A program made the translations under genes and the position numbers. From Pseudaminobacter soli (ex Li et al. 2025) (GTDB taxonomy: Bacteria; Pseudomonadota; Alphaproteobacteria; Rhizobiales; Rhizobiaceae): a stretch of DNA of 64,000 bases. Shown here piece by piece: positions 55,867 through 64,000 of this stretch. The notes under the pieces are model-generated. The model was not told where the DNA came from. It did no database searches and saw nothing but the letters and a program-made list of their open reading frames with translations. Position 1 is the first letter of the stretch; each line of letters starts with the position of its first letter. The stretch lies in assembly GCF_003012705.1 (NCBI RefSeq), contig NZ_PXYL01000009.1:124001-188000 (forward strand). The letters are read 5' to 3'.

Positions 55867-56595
55867 TCAGAGATCGACGCTGTTCGGCAGGATCACGAGG
55901 TCGCGGATCGTCACGTTGCGGGGCCGCGAGAGCATGAACAGCACCGCCTCGGCCACCTCCTTCGGCTGCATCAGGCTGCCATTGGCGAGCGCCTCTTCCA
56001 TCTTGGCCTTGGGCCAATCGTCCAGCAGGGCCGTGACCACCGGCCCCGGCAGAACCGCGCCAACGCGCACGCCATATTGTGCGACCTGCCGGCGTGTCGA
56101 ATGCACAAAGGCCTGAACGGCAAACTTGGAGGCCGTGTAGATCGGTTCCCAGACGACCGGTACGACACCGGCGATCGAGCTGGTGAAGAGGATGTCACCC
56201 GACTTCTGCGCGATCATATGCGGCAGGACCGCATGGACGGAGCGGAACGCGGCGTTGATGTTGAGATTCAGCATCCGGTCCCAGGCATCCGGATCGCCTT
56301 CCGCCACCGGTCCCCCGATATAGGCGCCGGCGTTGGCATGGAAGATATCGAGCCGACCAGCCACTTCCAGGATGCGCGGCAGCATGCCGGAGACCTCTTC
56401 GGGCGCGAGAAGGTCGACGACCAGCGGCTTGGCGCGATCGCCAAGCTCTGCGCATAGGACTTCAAGCCTGTCCTTGGCGCGGTCGATCAACACCACGGTC
56501 GCGCCTTCAGCGAGAAGCGTACGCGCGCATTCCAGCCCGATGCCCGAAGCCGCACCGGTGATCGCTGCGACCTTGCCTTTCATGAGTTCTGCCAT
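55867..56595 (-). CDS. Ribitol 2-dehydrogenase-like SDR
   Basis: This 242-aa short-chain dehydrogenase has [19 protein letters not shown] for NAD binding, [13 protein letters not shown], the catalytic Ser in FTSSIAGV and Tyr-Lys in [12 protein letters not shown], with [18 protein letters not shown] after it. The length and phrases match ribitol dehydrogenases, which make D-ribulose from ribitol. It is cotranscribed with the kinase, which would then phosphorylate the ribulose. Confidence 0.8.
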   Translation of the reverse strand: MAELMKGKVAAITGAASGIGLECARTLLAEGATVVLIDRAKDRLEVLCAELGDRAKPLVVDLLAPEEVSGMLPRILEVAGRLDIFHANAGAYIGGPVAEGDPDAWDRMLNLNINAAFRSVHAVLPHMIAQKSGDILFTSSIAGVVPVVWEPIYTASKFAVQAFVHSTRRQVAQYGVRVGAVLPGPVVTALLDDWPKAKMEEALANGSLMQPKEVAEAVLFMLSRPRNVTIRDLVILPNSVDL

Positions 56596-56617
56596 GGCGA
56601 ATTCCTATCGAGTATTG

Positions 56618-57880
56618 TCAGGCGCGGCCGTGGCTGACGCGAGACCGGCGGGCGAGCGAGTCGACGATGACGGCGATCGCAAGAACCGCGCCCGTGATCA
56701 TGTAGCGCAAGGACGAGCTGAGATTGAGAAGTGTAAGACCGTTGGAAATCGCCTGGATGACGATGATGCCCAACAGCGCGGAATAGGCGCTGCCCCGGCC
56801 ACCGAAGAGGCTGGTTCCGCCGATGACGGCTGCCGCGATCGCGTTCAGGTTGACGTCACCGGTGCCCGCCTGCTGGCTCGACGAAGCCAGACGGGATGCG
56901 GCAAGAATGCCGCCAAGGGCCCCGAGCGTGGAACAGAGCATGAAGCCGCTCAGATAGATTCGCCGGACATTAATGCCGGAGCGGCGCGCGGCCTCGCGAT
57001 TCCCGCCGACGGCGAACATGGAGCGCCCCCACTTGGTCTGGGTGAGCGCATAGTTGAGGATGACGACCAGCGCGACGAACAGGCCGAACATCCACGGCAC
57101 GCCACGGCCGAGATTGAGGTAATAGACCGCGAATTCGAGCGCGGCCGTCAGCACGACGGCCTTCACCACCAAAGCACCCAGCGGCTGGGACGATAGGTTG
57201 ACGGACCGGCGGCGCCGGCGATTGTTGAGGCCGACCGCAATCATGACCAGTCCAGGCAAGAAGGCCAGGGTGTGCGAGACCCAGTGCGGCATGACCATGA
57301 CCTGGCCAAAGCGGACCAACGGCGAGGCGTAAGGCAGGTTGATGCTGCCGGTCGGCCCCAGGATGTAAAGCTGCAAGCCCAGCAGCGCGAGCAGGCCGGC
57401 AAGAGTGGCCACGAAGCTCGGCATTCCGAGCCGGTTGTAGAGAACCGCATAAAGCGCACCGACGGCCGCGCCGACCAGCAACGCCACAAAGATGGCACCG
57501 GCAACCGGCCAGCCTGAATTGACCCACAGCACGCCAATGATCGCGGAAGCGAGACCGCTCATCGAGCCGACGGAGAGATCGATTTCTCCAAGCAGCAGCA
57601 CACAGACGATGCCGAGCGAGATGACCCCGACGGTCGCGCAGTCGAACAGCAGGTTCACCAGGTTGTTCGGCGCGAGGAAGACCGGATTGAGGATGCTGAA
57701 GACCGTCGAAATCACGACCAGACCGACAGCGACGGGCAACATGCCCAGATCACCGGACCGGATGCGGTCGATGAAGCCGCGCACCATGTCGAGAATGCCC
57801 TCGTCATGCTTGACGCGTTCGTCACTGCGGTCGAGGGCCTTGGCCTGGTTCGCCGCGTCCTTGGAAATTTGCTGGGTCAT
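56618..57880 (-). CDS. Sugar ABC transporter permease, RbsC/XylH-like
   Basis: This 420-aa membrane protein has about ten helices, with the BPD-type phrases LGEIDLSVGSMSGLASAI and GGNREAARRSGINVRRIYLSGFMLC, as in XylH and RbsC. It is long, like the XylH type. It overlaps the ATPase gene by four bases (ATGA), so the two are coupled. It probably imports ribitol or another pentitol. Confidence 0.88.
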   Translation of the reverse strand: MTQQISKDAANQAKALDRSDERVKHDEGILDMVRGFIDRIRSGDLGMLPVAVGLVVISTVFSILNPVFLAPNNLVNLLFDCATVGVISLGIVCVLLLGEIDLSVGSMSGLASAIIGVLWVNSGWPVAGAIFVALLVGAAVGALYAVLYNRLGMPSFVATLAGLLALLGLQLYILGPTGSINLPYASPLVRFGQVMVMPHWVSHTLAFLPGLVMIAVGLNNRRRRRSVNLSSQPLGALVVKAVVLTAALEFAVYYLNLGRGVPWMFGLFVALVVILNYALTQTKWGRSMFAVGGNREAARRSGINVRRIYLSGFMLCSTLGALGGILAASRLASSSQQAGTGDVNLNAIAAAVIGGTSLFGGRGSAYSALLGIIVIQAISNGLTLLNLSSSLRYMITGAVLAIAVIVDSLARRSRVSHGRA

Positions 57881-58698
57881 GCGGTTGTTCCGCCTACACT
57901 GGTGCTCTGGACCACCTTGCGCTCGTGACGGCGCGATACGGCGTTTTCCGTGGCGCCGGTGATGGCCGTGACAAGCTCGTGGTTGGAGGCGTCGGGGGTG
58001 AAGACCCCGTTGTTGCGACCGAGCCGCAAGACCACGATGCGGTCGGCAACGGCGCGGACATCCTCCATGTTGTGACTGATGATAATGACGCCGAGCCCGC
58101 GGTCGCGGACGCGCTCGATCAGGTTCAATACTTCCGCCGTCTGCGCAACGCCGAGTGCGGCAGTCGGCTCGTCGAGCATGATGATCTTGGGATCGAGCAG
58201 CAACGACCGGGCGATCGCGACCGTCTGACGCTGGCCGCCGGACAGCGAAGCGATCGGCTGACGTACCGAGGGGATGCGCGCGGCAAGCTCCTTCAGCAAG
58301 GTCCAGGCCCGTACTTCCATCGCCACCTCATCGAGGTTCCAGGGCGACAGCTCATGGCCCAGAAAGAGATTGGCGACGACGTCGAGATTTTCGCAAAGCG
58401 CGAGATCTTGGAAGACTGTGGCGATGCCGAGTTCGAGCGCCCGGCTCGGACCGTCGAGCGTAACCTGCTGGCCGCAGAATTCGATGCTCCCAGACGAGGC
58501 CTGGTGCACGCCCGCCAGGATCTTGATCAGCGTCGACTTGCCGGCGCCATTGTCACCCACCAGGGCTACGACCTCACCTGCGTGAACCTCGAGGTCGATG
58601 TCGGTCAACGCCGACACAGCTCCGAAATTCTTGGAAACCTGGCTCAGCCGCAAAATGGGGCTGCCCCTTTCCGGCATTGCGCTGACTTCTCGCACCAT
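57877..58698 (-). CDS. Sugar ABC transporter ATP-binding protein, single domain
   Basis: This 273-aa ATPase has Walker A GDNGAGKST, the signature LSGGQRQTVAIARSLL, Walker B IMLDEPTAALG and the switch ISHNME. It has one ATPase domain, as FrcA-type partners do, rather than the usual two of RbsA. The ATG at 58698 follows AAGAG. The phrase SKNFGAVSALTDIDLEVHAGEVVALVGDNG is typical. Confidence 0.88.
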   Translation of the reverse strand: MVREVSAMPERGSPILRLSQVSKNFGAVSALTDIDLEVHAGEVVALVGDNGAGKSTLIKILAGVHQASSGSIEFCGQQVTLDGPSRALELGIATVFQDLALCENLDVVANLFLGHELSPWNLDEVAMEVRAWTLLKELAARIPSVRQPIASLSGGQRQTVAIARSLLLDPKIIMLDEPTAALGVAQTAEVLNLIERVRDRGLGVIIISHNMEDVRAVADRIVVLRLGRNNGVFTPDASNHELVTAITGATENAVSRRHERKVVQSTSVGGTTA

Positions 58699-58724
58699 GG
58701 CTGAACTCTTTTGGACTCTGGGGT

Positions 58725-58755
58725 GTGTCCGGCCGGACCAAGCCCGGCCGGACAC
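58725..58755 (-). other. Strong hairpin between binding-protein and ATPase genes
   Basis: GTGTCCGGCCGG (58725-58736) and CCGGCCGGACAC (58744-58755) form a perfect 12-base stem with a seven-base loop. It lies between the binding-protein stop and the ATPase start, so it may raise the binding-protein share of the transcript. Confidence 0.6.
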
Positions 58756-58768
58756 TCTTGGGAGGATA

Positions 58769-59815
58769 TTACTGGGTAATGCCGAGTTTCTTGCAACCCT
58801 CGGCATATTCGCCGGTGCAGACTTCCTCGGCCTTCTGGATGCCCTTGTCGAAGATCTCCGCCTTGATGTTCTCAGCAGTCACGACTGCCGGGACGAAGAG
58901 TTCGGACGGCGTGTTGTAGAGGGTCGTCTTCGGCTCAGGCGTCTCACCCTTGGCCAGCTGTACGGCAACCTTGGCCGCGGCCGCGGCGACGATCTCGGAC
59001 GGCTTGGAGATCGTGTTGTACTGGTCGCCCGAGATGATCAGCTGCAGCGCGGCGATCGTGGCGTCATTGCCCGTGACCGGCGGAACCGGCTTCACGCCTG
59101 CTGCCTTGAAGGCTGCGATGGCGCCACCTGCCGTGCCGTCGTTTGCTGCGACCACGCCTTTGATCTCTGCGCCGAAGCGAGTGACCTGGCCGGCGGCCCA
59201 TTCCTGTGCCTTTGGCGGCGCCCATTCCGGCGTGTCGAATTCTGCGAGCGTCTTGTAGCCCGAGTCCTTCAGGCCGCGATGGATGCCGTCACGGATGAGG
59301 CCGGCTGCAGCATCGGTCGGAGAACCGTTGATCTCCAGCACGCCAGAACCTTCCGCGACGCCGCTTGCCTTCAGATGGTCGACCAGCGACTTGGCGATTG
59401 CATAGCCGATGCCCTGGTTGTCGAAGGAGACGTAGAAGTCGGCGGCCTTGTCCGGGATCGGGCGGTCATAGGCGATGACCTTCACGTCCTGGGAATGGGC
59501 GATCTCGACGAGTCCTGCGGCAGCCGAGGAATCGACCGGATCAAGCACGATGACCTTGGCGCCCTGAGCGATCACCGAATTGAACTGCTGCTGCTGCAAG
59601 GCAGCGTCGGCATTCGCGTTCTGGTAGATCACGGTGCAGCCCGAGCAGAGCTTCTCCATCTCTGCCTTGAAGCCCGGATAGTCGTGCTCCTCGTAGCGCG
59701 TCGACGCCTGGTCAGGCATCAGGAACGCGATCGTCGCCGACTCCTGAGCATAGGCCGAGCCCGCGAACATGGCGGCGGCGGCCGTGGTTGCCATCAACAT
59801 AGTGCGAAAAATCAT
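58769..59815 (-). CDS. Sugar ABC transporter substrate-binding protein, RbsB-like
   Basis: This 348-aa periplasmic protein has a signal ending FAGSAYA, and the type 1 periplasmic fold (TIAFLMPDQASTRYEEHDYPGFK, YQNANADAALQQQQFNSVIAQGAKVIVLDPVDSSAAAGLV, GVVAANDGTAGGAI). The ATG at 59815 follows AGGAGGAGA. It is the first gene of the minus-strand operon. The ligand is likely a pentitol such as ribitol, inferred from the enzymes behind it. Confidence 0.88.
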   Translation of the reverse strand: MIFRTMLMATTAAAAMFAGSAYAQESATIAFLMPDQASTRYEEHDYPGFKAEMEKLCSGCTVIYQNANADAALQQQQFNSVIAQGAKVIVLDPVDSSAAAGLVEIAHSQDVKVIAYDRPIPDKAADFYVSFDNQGIGYAIAKSLVDHLKASGVAEGSGVLEINGSPTDAAAGLIRDGIHRGLKDSGYKTLAEFDTPEWAPPKAQEWAAGQVTRFGAEIKGVVAANDGTAGGAIAAFKAAGVKPVPPVTGNDATIAALQLIISGDQYNTISKPSEIVAAAAAKVAVQLAKGETPEPKTTLYNTPSELFVPAVVTAENIKAEIFDKGIQKAEEVCTGEYAEGCKKLGITQ

Positions 59816-60002
59816 TTGTCTCCTCCTTGAGTGACCAATAACCCGTGTCGAGAGATCCGGTTTCATGCCCAAGGCCTCGTTGCCCCTTTTTCTTGAGCAA
59901 AGCGCGCAAATCACCATCCGACATCGACACGTGCCGACCCGGCCATGATCGTGGATTCTACCCGGACGCCTCCCCGGTCGACCCTACACAGCCAACCAAC
60001 TT

Positions 60003-60032
60003 CATCGATTAAGCAAGGCAGCTCAATCGATG
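60003..60032. promoter_or_regulatory. Two LacI-type operators in the divergent promoter
   Basis: CATCGATT (60003-60010) and AATCGATG (60025-60032) are inverted copies with ATCGAT centres, 22 bases apart. LacI-family operators generally have such CG-centred palindromes. They sit between the ribitol-type operon and the LacI-type regulator gene. Confidence 0.65.
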
Positions 60033-60096
60033 TAGCAAAAATTGCCACCTCCAGTTATTAATGTCAAGCTAGTGTCCGAAGGGGAGACAAGCGTTC

Positions 60097-61113
60097 GTGA
60101 ATCGAGACAGGCAGACCAAGAAGACGACCATTTACGACCTGGCCGCGCTCGCCGGCACGTCAGCGAGTGCGGTTAGCGCGGTTTTGAGCGGCAACTGGAA
60201 GAAGCGCAGGATAAGTAGCCAGTTAGCCGACAAAATCACGCGACTTGCGGAAGAGCAGGGCTATGCCGTCAACATGCAAGCGAGCCTTCTCAGGCGGGAG
60301 AAGTCGAAGATCATCGGCATGATCGTTCCCAAATACGACAACCGCTATTTCGGCTCGATCGTCGAGACTTTCGAAAACATGGCGCGAGAGCGCGGGCTGT
60401 TTCCTATCATCACCTGCACGCGCCGAGATCCCGCGCTGGAGATCGAGGCGGCCCGAACCATGCTTTCCTATCAGGTCGAATGGCTGATCGCGACCGGCGC
60501 CACGGATCCCGACCGGATCACCGATATTTGCGCCGCCTCCGGCGTCAAAAGCCTCAACCTTGATCTGCCGGGATCGCGGGCACCTTCGGTGATCTCCGAC
60601 AATTTCGCCGGCGCAAAGGAGTTGACCCGGCGTATTCTGGCTAATTCAGAGCGCAGGCTGGGCCAAGCCTCACCGCTCCTGTTCATCGGCGGGCGCGGCA
60701 GCGACCACAACACCGCCGAACGTGTTCGCGGCTTCCGCACCGCGCATGCGGAAGTGGGCGTGGCGGTCGATGAAAGCCATATTCTGGCCTGCGGCTATGC
60801 GCCGGAGAAGGCCGAGAATGCGCTGGATGCGTTGGCAAGCCGGGAGAAGCACCTACCCCAGGGCATGTTTGTCAACTCGACGATATCGCTCGAAGGGGTG
60901 ATGCGCTGGATCAGGCGATCGGGCCATTATGATGGGCGGCCACCGGTCATGGGGTGTTTCGATTGGGACCCCTTCGCCGCGCTCCTCGGCGACAACATCG
61001 AAATGGTCCGCCAAGATGTCCCGGGCATGCTCAATGCCATCTTCGATATAATCGACCAAGGTTTGAGCCAGACGTCGCTCATCGAGATTCCGCCTGTCTT
61101 CATGGGTTCATGA
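60097..61113 (+). CDS. LacI family transcriptional regulator
   Basis: This 338-aa protein starts with a LacI helix-turn-helix (TTIYDLAALAGTSASAVSAVLSGNWKKRRIS), followed by the hinge and a periplasmic-type ligand domain (SKIIGMIVPKYDNRYFGSIVETFENMA). I used the GTG at 60097; AGGGGAG lies about 12 bases upstream. It is divergent from the sugar ABC/ribitol operon and probably represses it at the two ATCGAT operators. Its inducer is probably a pentitol or pentulose. Confidence 0.9.
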   Translation: MNRDRQTKKTTIYDLAALAGTSASAVSAVLSGNWKKRRISSQLADKITRLAEEQGYAVNMQASLLRREKSKIIGMIVPKYDNRYFGSIVETFENMARERGLFPIITCTRRDPALEIEAARTMLSYQVEWLIATGATDPDRITDICAASGVKSLNLDLPGSRAPSVISDNFAGAKELTRRILANSERRLGQASPLLFIGGRGSDHNTAERVRGFRTAHAEVGVAVDESHILACGYAPEKAENALDALASREKHLPQGMFVNSTISLEGVMRWIRRSGHYDGRPPVMGCFDWDPFAALLGDNIEMVRQDVPGMLNAIFDIIDQGLSQTSLIEIPPVFMGS

Positions 61114-61264
61114 CAGACGCTCGATGACGTCAGCGACCCGGCTTCTGTGAGACCAAGGCCAAAAACCGGGCCGTTTCTTTGATACGGATGCCTATCGAGA
61201 CTCGACCGGTTGAATCGTTCTCACTGGTCGATCGCCACCAACAACCCTCTACGAAGACAAAACA

Positions 61265-61289
61265 GACCGGCGGAAGATTGCCGCCGGTC
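61265..61289 (-). terminator. Rho-independent terminator of the betaine transporter operon
   Basis: GACCGGCGG (61265-61273) and CCGCCGGTC (61281-61289) make a perfect 9-base stem. Read on the minus strand it follows the binding-protein stop and precedes TGTTTTGTC. Confidence 0.75.
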
Positions 61290-61317
61290 CATTCGGCCGT
61301 CCAACAAGTTGGCTCGA

Positions 61318-62181
61318 TTATTCGCCGAGCCATTCCTTCACCCGGTCCGGGTGGTCGGCGATGTATTTGTCCACCGCCTTGTCATAGGAGGTCTCCTGCG
61401 CATCGAACATAGCCACCTCAAGTTCGGGGATCGGTAGCTTCATGCGCGATAGAAGCTCCGCGGCCTTGGGGTTGTCCTGCTTGAACCCCTTGCGCGCGAG
61501 GATGTCTACATGCTCGGCCTTGCCGAGCGCACCCTTCGGGTCATCGATGTAACGGAGCTTGTATTTACCAAACATCCAATGCGGGCTCCAGGCCGTGGCG
61601 ACGAACCATTTTTCGGAGCGCATGTCCCGGTCCACGGTGGTCAGCATGCCGGCCTCGCTGGAGATCTGCAGCTTGTAGTCGACGCCATAGTCCTTGATGG
61701 CCTGCTGGGAAAGCCGCGTCAGGCCGGCGCCCGGATCGATGCCCTGAATGGTGCCGCCGAGCTTCTCCTTCACATTGTCCTTGTTAAGGTCTTCGATGGA
61801 ACTGATCTCGCTTTCGGGAACGTATTGCGGTACGACCCAGCCGAGTTTTGCGCCGTCATAGATGGTGCCGAGCGTATCAACCTTGGACTCCACACGCTTA
61901 TGGTAGTCGGCGTGGGTTTCCGGCAGCCAAGCCATCATCATGGCGTCGAGGTCGCCGCGACTGACGCCCTGATAGAGCGGAGCGACATCGGTTTGCACCA
62001 GTTCCACCTTCTGCCCCAGCTTGTCTTCAATGAGTTTCGCAGCGAGCTTGGTGACGAATTCGGCGTCGGACCACGCAGCCCAGCCAAGCTTCACAGGCTT
62101 GTTGTCCTGCGCCAACGCGGTGGTGGCCATGCCACCTACCAGGAGCGCGGCCAAGCCAATGCGTCTCAGTGTTGTGAACAT
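61318..62181 (-). CDS. Glycine betaine/choline ABC transporter binding protein (OpuAC family)
   Basis: This 287-aa protein has a signal ending TTALA and the OpuAC fold (KLGWAAWSDAEFVTKLAAKLIED, GDLDAMMMAWLPETHADY, WFVATAWSPHWMFGKYKL). Several Trp residues (AAW, MAW, TAWSPHW) could form the aromatic cage that binds quaternary amines. The ATG follows AAGGAGAAG. It is the last gene of a three-part operon. Betaine versus choline or proline betaine cannot be decided here. Confidence 0.88.
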   Translation of the reverse strand: MFTTLRRIGLAALLVGGMATTALAQDNKPVKLGWAAWSDAEFVTKLAAKLIEDKLGQKVELVQTDVAPLYQGVSRGDLDAMMMAWLPETHADYHKRVESKVDTLGTIYDGAKLGWVVPQYVPESEISSIEDLNKDNVKEKLGGTIQGIDPGAGLTRLSQQAIKDYGVDYKLQISSEAGMLTTVDRDMRSEKWFVATAWSPHWMFGKYKLRYIDDPKGALGKAEHVDILARKGFKQDNPKAAELLSRMKLPIPELEVAMFDAQETSYDKAVDKYIADHPDRVKEWLGE

Positions 62182-62207
62182 ATCTTCTCCTTCTTGTTTT
62201 CGGGAGT

Positions 62208-63137
62208 TCAAGCGGCGGCTGACCGCCGCTCGTCATCAGCCGGAACGCGGACAGACGAACCCGTCTGATTGCGTCCGCTGGCTTTTCGGAAGGCAAGGAA
62301 ACTCAGGAAGCCCGAACTACCCTTGCCGAAGCTCTGGGTGATGCGGTCGAGAATTACGGCCAGGATGACGACCGCTAGGCCGCCTTCGAAACCGGCGCCT
62401 ACGTCTAGACGCTGGATTCCGGTCAGCACGGAGTTGCCGAGGCCGCCCGCGCCGATCATCGAGGAGATCACGACCATCGACAGAGAAAGCATGATAGTCT
62501 GGTTCACGCCGGCCATGATGGAGGGCATCGCGTTCGGCAGTTGCACCTTGAGCAGGAGTTGTGAGGGCGTACAGCCGAAAGCCAAACCCGCCTCGATGAA
62601 CTCGGAATGCACCTGCCGGATACCGAGATTGGTCAGGCGCACCACGGGCGGCATGGCGAAGATGACCGTGGCGATTGTGCCTGGCACTGCTCCAAGGCCG
62701 AAGAACATCGCAGCCGGGATTAAATAGACGAAGGCCGGCATCGTCTGCATCAGGTCGAGCAATGGCCTCAGGAGGCTCGCCACCCGGTCCGAACGCGCCA
62801 TTGCGATGCCAGCTGGAATGCCAATTACGACCGCGATGATCGTGGCCGAAAGCACCAGCGACAGCGTCTCCATCGTGCCCTGCCAAAGGCCCATATGGTC
62901 GATGAGGGCAAGCGACAGCAGCGCGAAGATGGCGAACTTCCAGCCCACGCGCCAGAGCGACAGGGCTGCCAGTATGGCAATGCCGGCAACGGGCGGGGTG
63001 CTGACCAGCAGGCTCTGGATGCCGCCGGTGACGAAGCCGATCGCCGCCGCGATCGCGTCCAGCGCGGGCGTGAAGTTGTCGAGAATGTAATTGACGGCGA
63101 CGTCGGCGCCGTGGCCGACACTGAATTTGAAATCCAT
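62208..63137 (-). CDS. Glycine betaine ABC transporter permease (ProW/OpuAB-like)
   Basis: This 309-aa membrane protein has the ProW-type EAA region (VRLTNLGIRQVHSEFIEAGLAFGCTPSQLLLKVQLPNAMPSI) and the MQTMPAFVYLIPAAMFFGLG segment. It lies between the ATPase and the binding protein. An unusual basic C-terminal extension of about 25 residues (RKASGRNQTGSSVRVPADDERRS) follows the last helix. Confidence 0.88.
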   Translation of the reverse strand: MDFKFSVGHGADVAVNYILDNFTPALDAIAAAIGFVTGGIQSLLVSTPPVAGIAILAALSLWRVGWKFAIFALLSLALIDHMGLWQGTMETLSLVLSATIIAVVIGIPAGIAMARSDRVASLLRPLLDLMQTMPAFVYLIPAAMFFGLGAVPGTIATVIFAMPPVVRLTNLGIRQVHSEFIEAGLAFGCTPSQLLLKVQLPNAMPSIMAGVNQTIMLSLSMVVISSMIGAGGLGNSVLTGIQRLDVGAGFEGGLAVVILAVILDRITQSFGKGSSGFLSFLAFRKASGRNQTGSSVRVPADDERRSAAA

Positions 63138-63158
63138 GTTTCTTCCCTTCGGTTCGGC

Positions 63159-64000
63159 TCAACCGGCGCGGTAGAGCGTTTCCAGAAGCGACGACTTGCT
63201 GATCGAGCCGACATAGCGGCCCTGGTCATCGACAACGGGAACGGGCCAGCGGCTCTCGGCCACCCGACCCAACACGTTCGACACGGATTCGCCCGCAGCT
63301 ATGGGCTCGACGTCCTCCACGAAGGCGTTGCGATAGGGCTCCGCCACTTTGGCTTTGACCTTCTCGATCAGAGCATCTTGGCTGATCATGCCGTGATACT
63401 TCCGGTCTCGGCCGACGACGATTGCCACGTCGCGGCCCGAATGCTCCATCTGCTCCAACGTAGCCGCCACAGAGACGCCCTGCCGGTCGATGATGGTGAG
63501 CTGCGAATTGCGCGCGATGTCGCCGGCCTTGAAGACCTGGGAGACATCGACATTGCGGAAGAAGGAACGCACATAGTCGTTGGCGGGCTTCGACACGATC
63601 TCGTCCGGGGTGCCGACCTGCACGACCTTGCCGTGTTGCATGATGCAGATGCGGTCGCCAATGCGCATCGCCTCGTCGAGGTCGTGGCTGACGAAGATGA
63701 TCGTGCGGCTGTTTTCGCCCTGCAGGCGCATCAGTTCGTCCTGCATCTCTGCGCGGATGAGCGGATCGAGTGCAGAGAAGGCCTCATCCATAAGCAAAAT
63801 GGTCGGCTCGCTGGCCAGTGCCCGTGCCAGACCCACGCGCTGCTTCATGCCGCCCGAAAGCTCGTCCGGCCTGCTCTGCGCATAGGCCTTGAGGCCCACC
63901 GCATCGAGCGCCGCAAGCGCCTTTCCGGTGCGCTCGGCCTCACCCACGCCCGCGACCTCAAGCCCGAAGGCTGCATTGTTGAGGACATTGCGATTGGGAA
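63159..64000 (-). CDS. Glycine betaine ABC transporter ATPase with CBS domains (ProV/OpuAA-like), partial
   Basis: The frame stays open to the right edge, so the N-terminal part with Walker A lies outside. The visible end has the signature LSGGMKQRVGLARALA, Walker B ILLMDEAFSALDP and VSHDLDEAMR. Two CBS domains follow (about 100 residues, with SLLETLYRAG at the end), as in osmoregulated ProV/OpuAA proteins, where they sense ionic strength. It precedes the permease and binding-protein genes. Confidence 0.9.
   Translation of the reverse strand, partial: PNRNVLNNAAFGLEVAGVGEAERTGKALAALDAVGLKAYAQSRPDELSGGMKQRVGLARALASEPTILLMDEAFSALDPLIRAEMQDELMRLQGENSRTIIFVSHDLDEAMRIGDRICIMQHGKVVQVGTPDEIVSKPANDYVRSFFRNVDVSQVFKAGDIARNSQLTIIDRQGVSVAATLEQMEHSGRDVAIVVGRDRKYHGMISQDALIEKVKAKVAEPYRNAFVEDVEPIAAGESVSNVLGRVAESRWPVPVVDDQGRYVGSISKSSLLETLYRAG

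Overview
The window looks like chromosome or a large replicon of a high-GC alphaproteobacterium of the Rhizobiales, most likely a Phyllobacteriaceae member (Mesorhizobium or Aminobacter type). The reasons are dense ABC and TRAP uptake operons each paired with its own regulator, a typical rhizobial intergenic palindrome near 54.1 kb, and enzymes that closely resemble my recollection of the vitamin B6 degradation proteins of Mesorhizobium loti. I see no rRNA, tRNA, CRISPR array, insertion sequence, integrase or phage gene.

Layout. 0-6.2 kb is a copper/periplasmic redox island: a His/Cys-rich secreted protein, a Tat-exported multicopper oxidase, a membrane protein, an AraC regulator, a FixH-like protein, a di-haem peroxidase and pseudoazurin. 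6.3-16 kb carries a 65-aa protein and an amine/amino-acid catabolic operon (aldehyde dehydrogenase, Aap-like transporter, GntR regulator, class III aminotransferase, transporter ATPase, tartrate-dehydrogenase-like enzyme). 16.2-18.4 kb is a large anchored envelope protein of unknown function. 18.5-25 kb is a thiol-disulfide module (L,D-transpeptidase, DsbA-like, Lgt-like/TlpA fusion, DsbD) interleaved with a sensor kinase and a PmrA/QseB-type response regulator. Four perfect CTTAAG-N5-CTTAAG boxes sit in exactly the promoter regions of this module. 25.1-26.0 kb is a Xre/RES toxin-antitoxin pair with two evenly spaced palindromes in its promoter.

26.1-33.1 kb is a seven-gene minus-strand operon: RpiR regulator, Ugp-type ABC importer, HAD phosphatase and PHP-domain metallohydrolase, suggesting import and hydrolysis of a phosphorylated compound. 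33.3-35.6 kb holds a probable pyridoxine 4-oxidase with a GntR regulator. 35.8-44.9 kb is an unassigned oxidative pathway (GMC oxidoreductase, gentisate-dioxygenase-like cupin, LVIVD protein, RidA, GST, 3-hydroxyacyl-CoA-dehydrogenase-like protein, TRAP transporter). Repeated TGGTTGA/TCAACCA half-sites flank its first genes. 45.5-53 kb joins a BMP-type ABC importer to 4-pyridoxolactonase, pyridoxamine-pyruvate transaminase and pyridoxal 4-dehydrogenase. With the oxidase this is the first half of vitamin B6 degradation, converting pyridoxine and pyridoxamine to pyridoxal, 4-pyridoxolactone and 4-pyridoxate; the later ring-opening steps are not in the window.

53.2-54 kb is a TauE/SafE permease. 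54.2-61.1 kb is a ribitol-type pentitol operon: FGGY kinase, ribitol-dehydrogenase-like SDR, a three-part sugar ABC importer and a divergent LacI regulator with two ATCGAT operators. 61.3-64 kb is a glycine betaine/choline-type ABC operon whose ATPase gene runs off the right edge.

The observations most worth following are the disulfide/two-component module with its four identical boxes, the coupling of a BMP-family importer to vitamin B6 degradation, and the GntR half-site cluster around the unassigned oxidative pathway.
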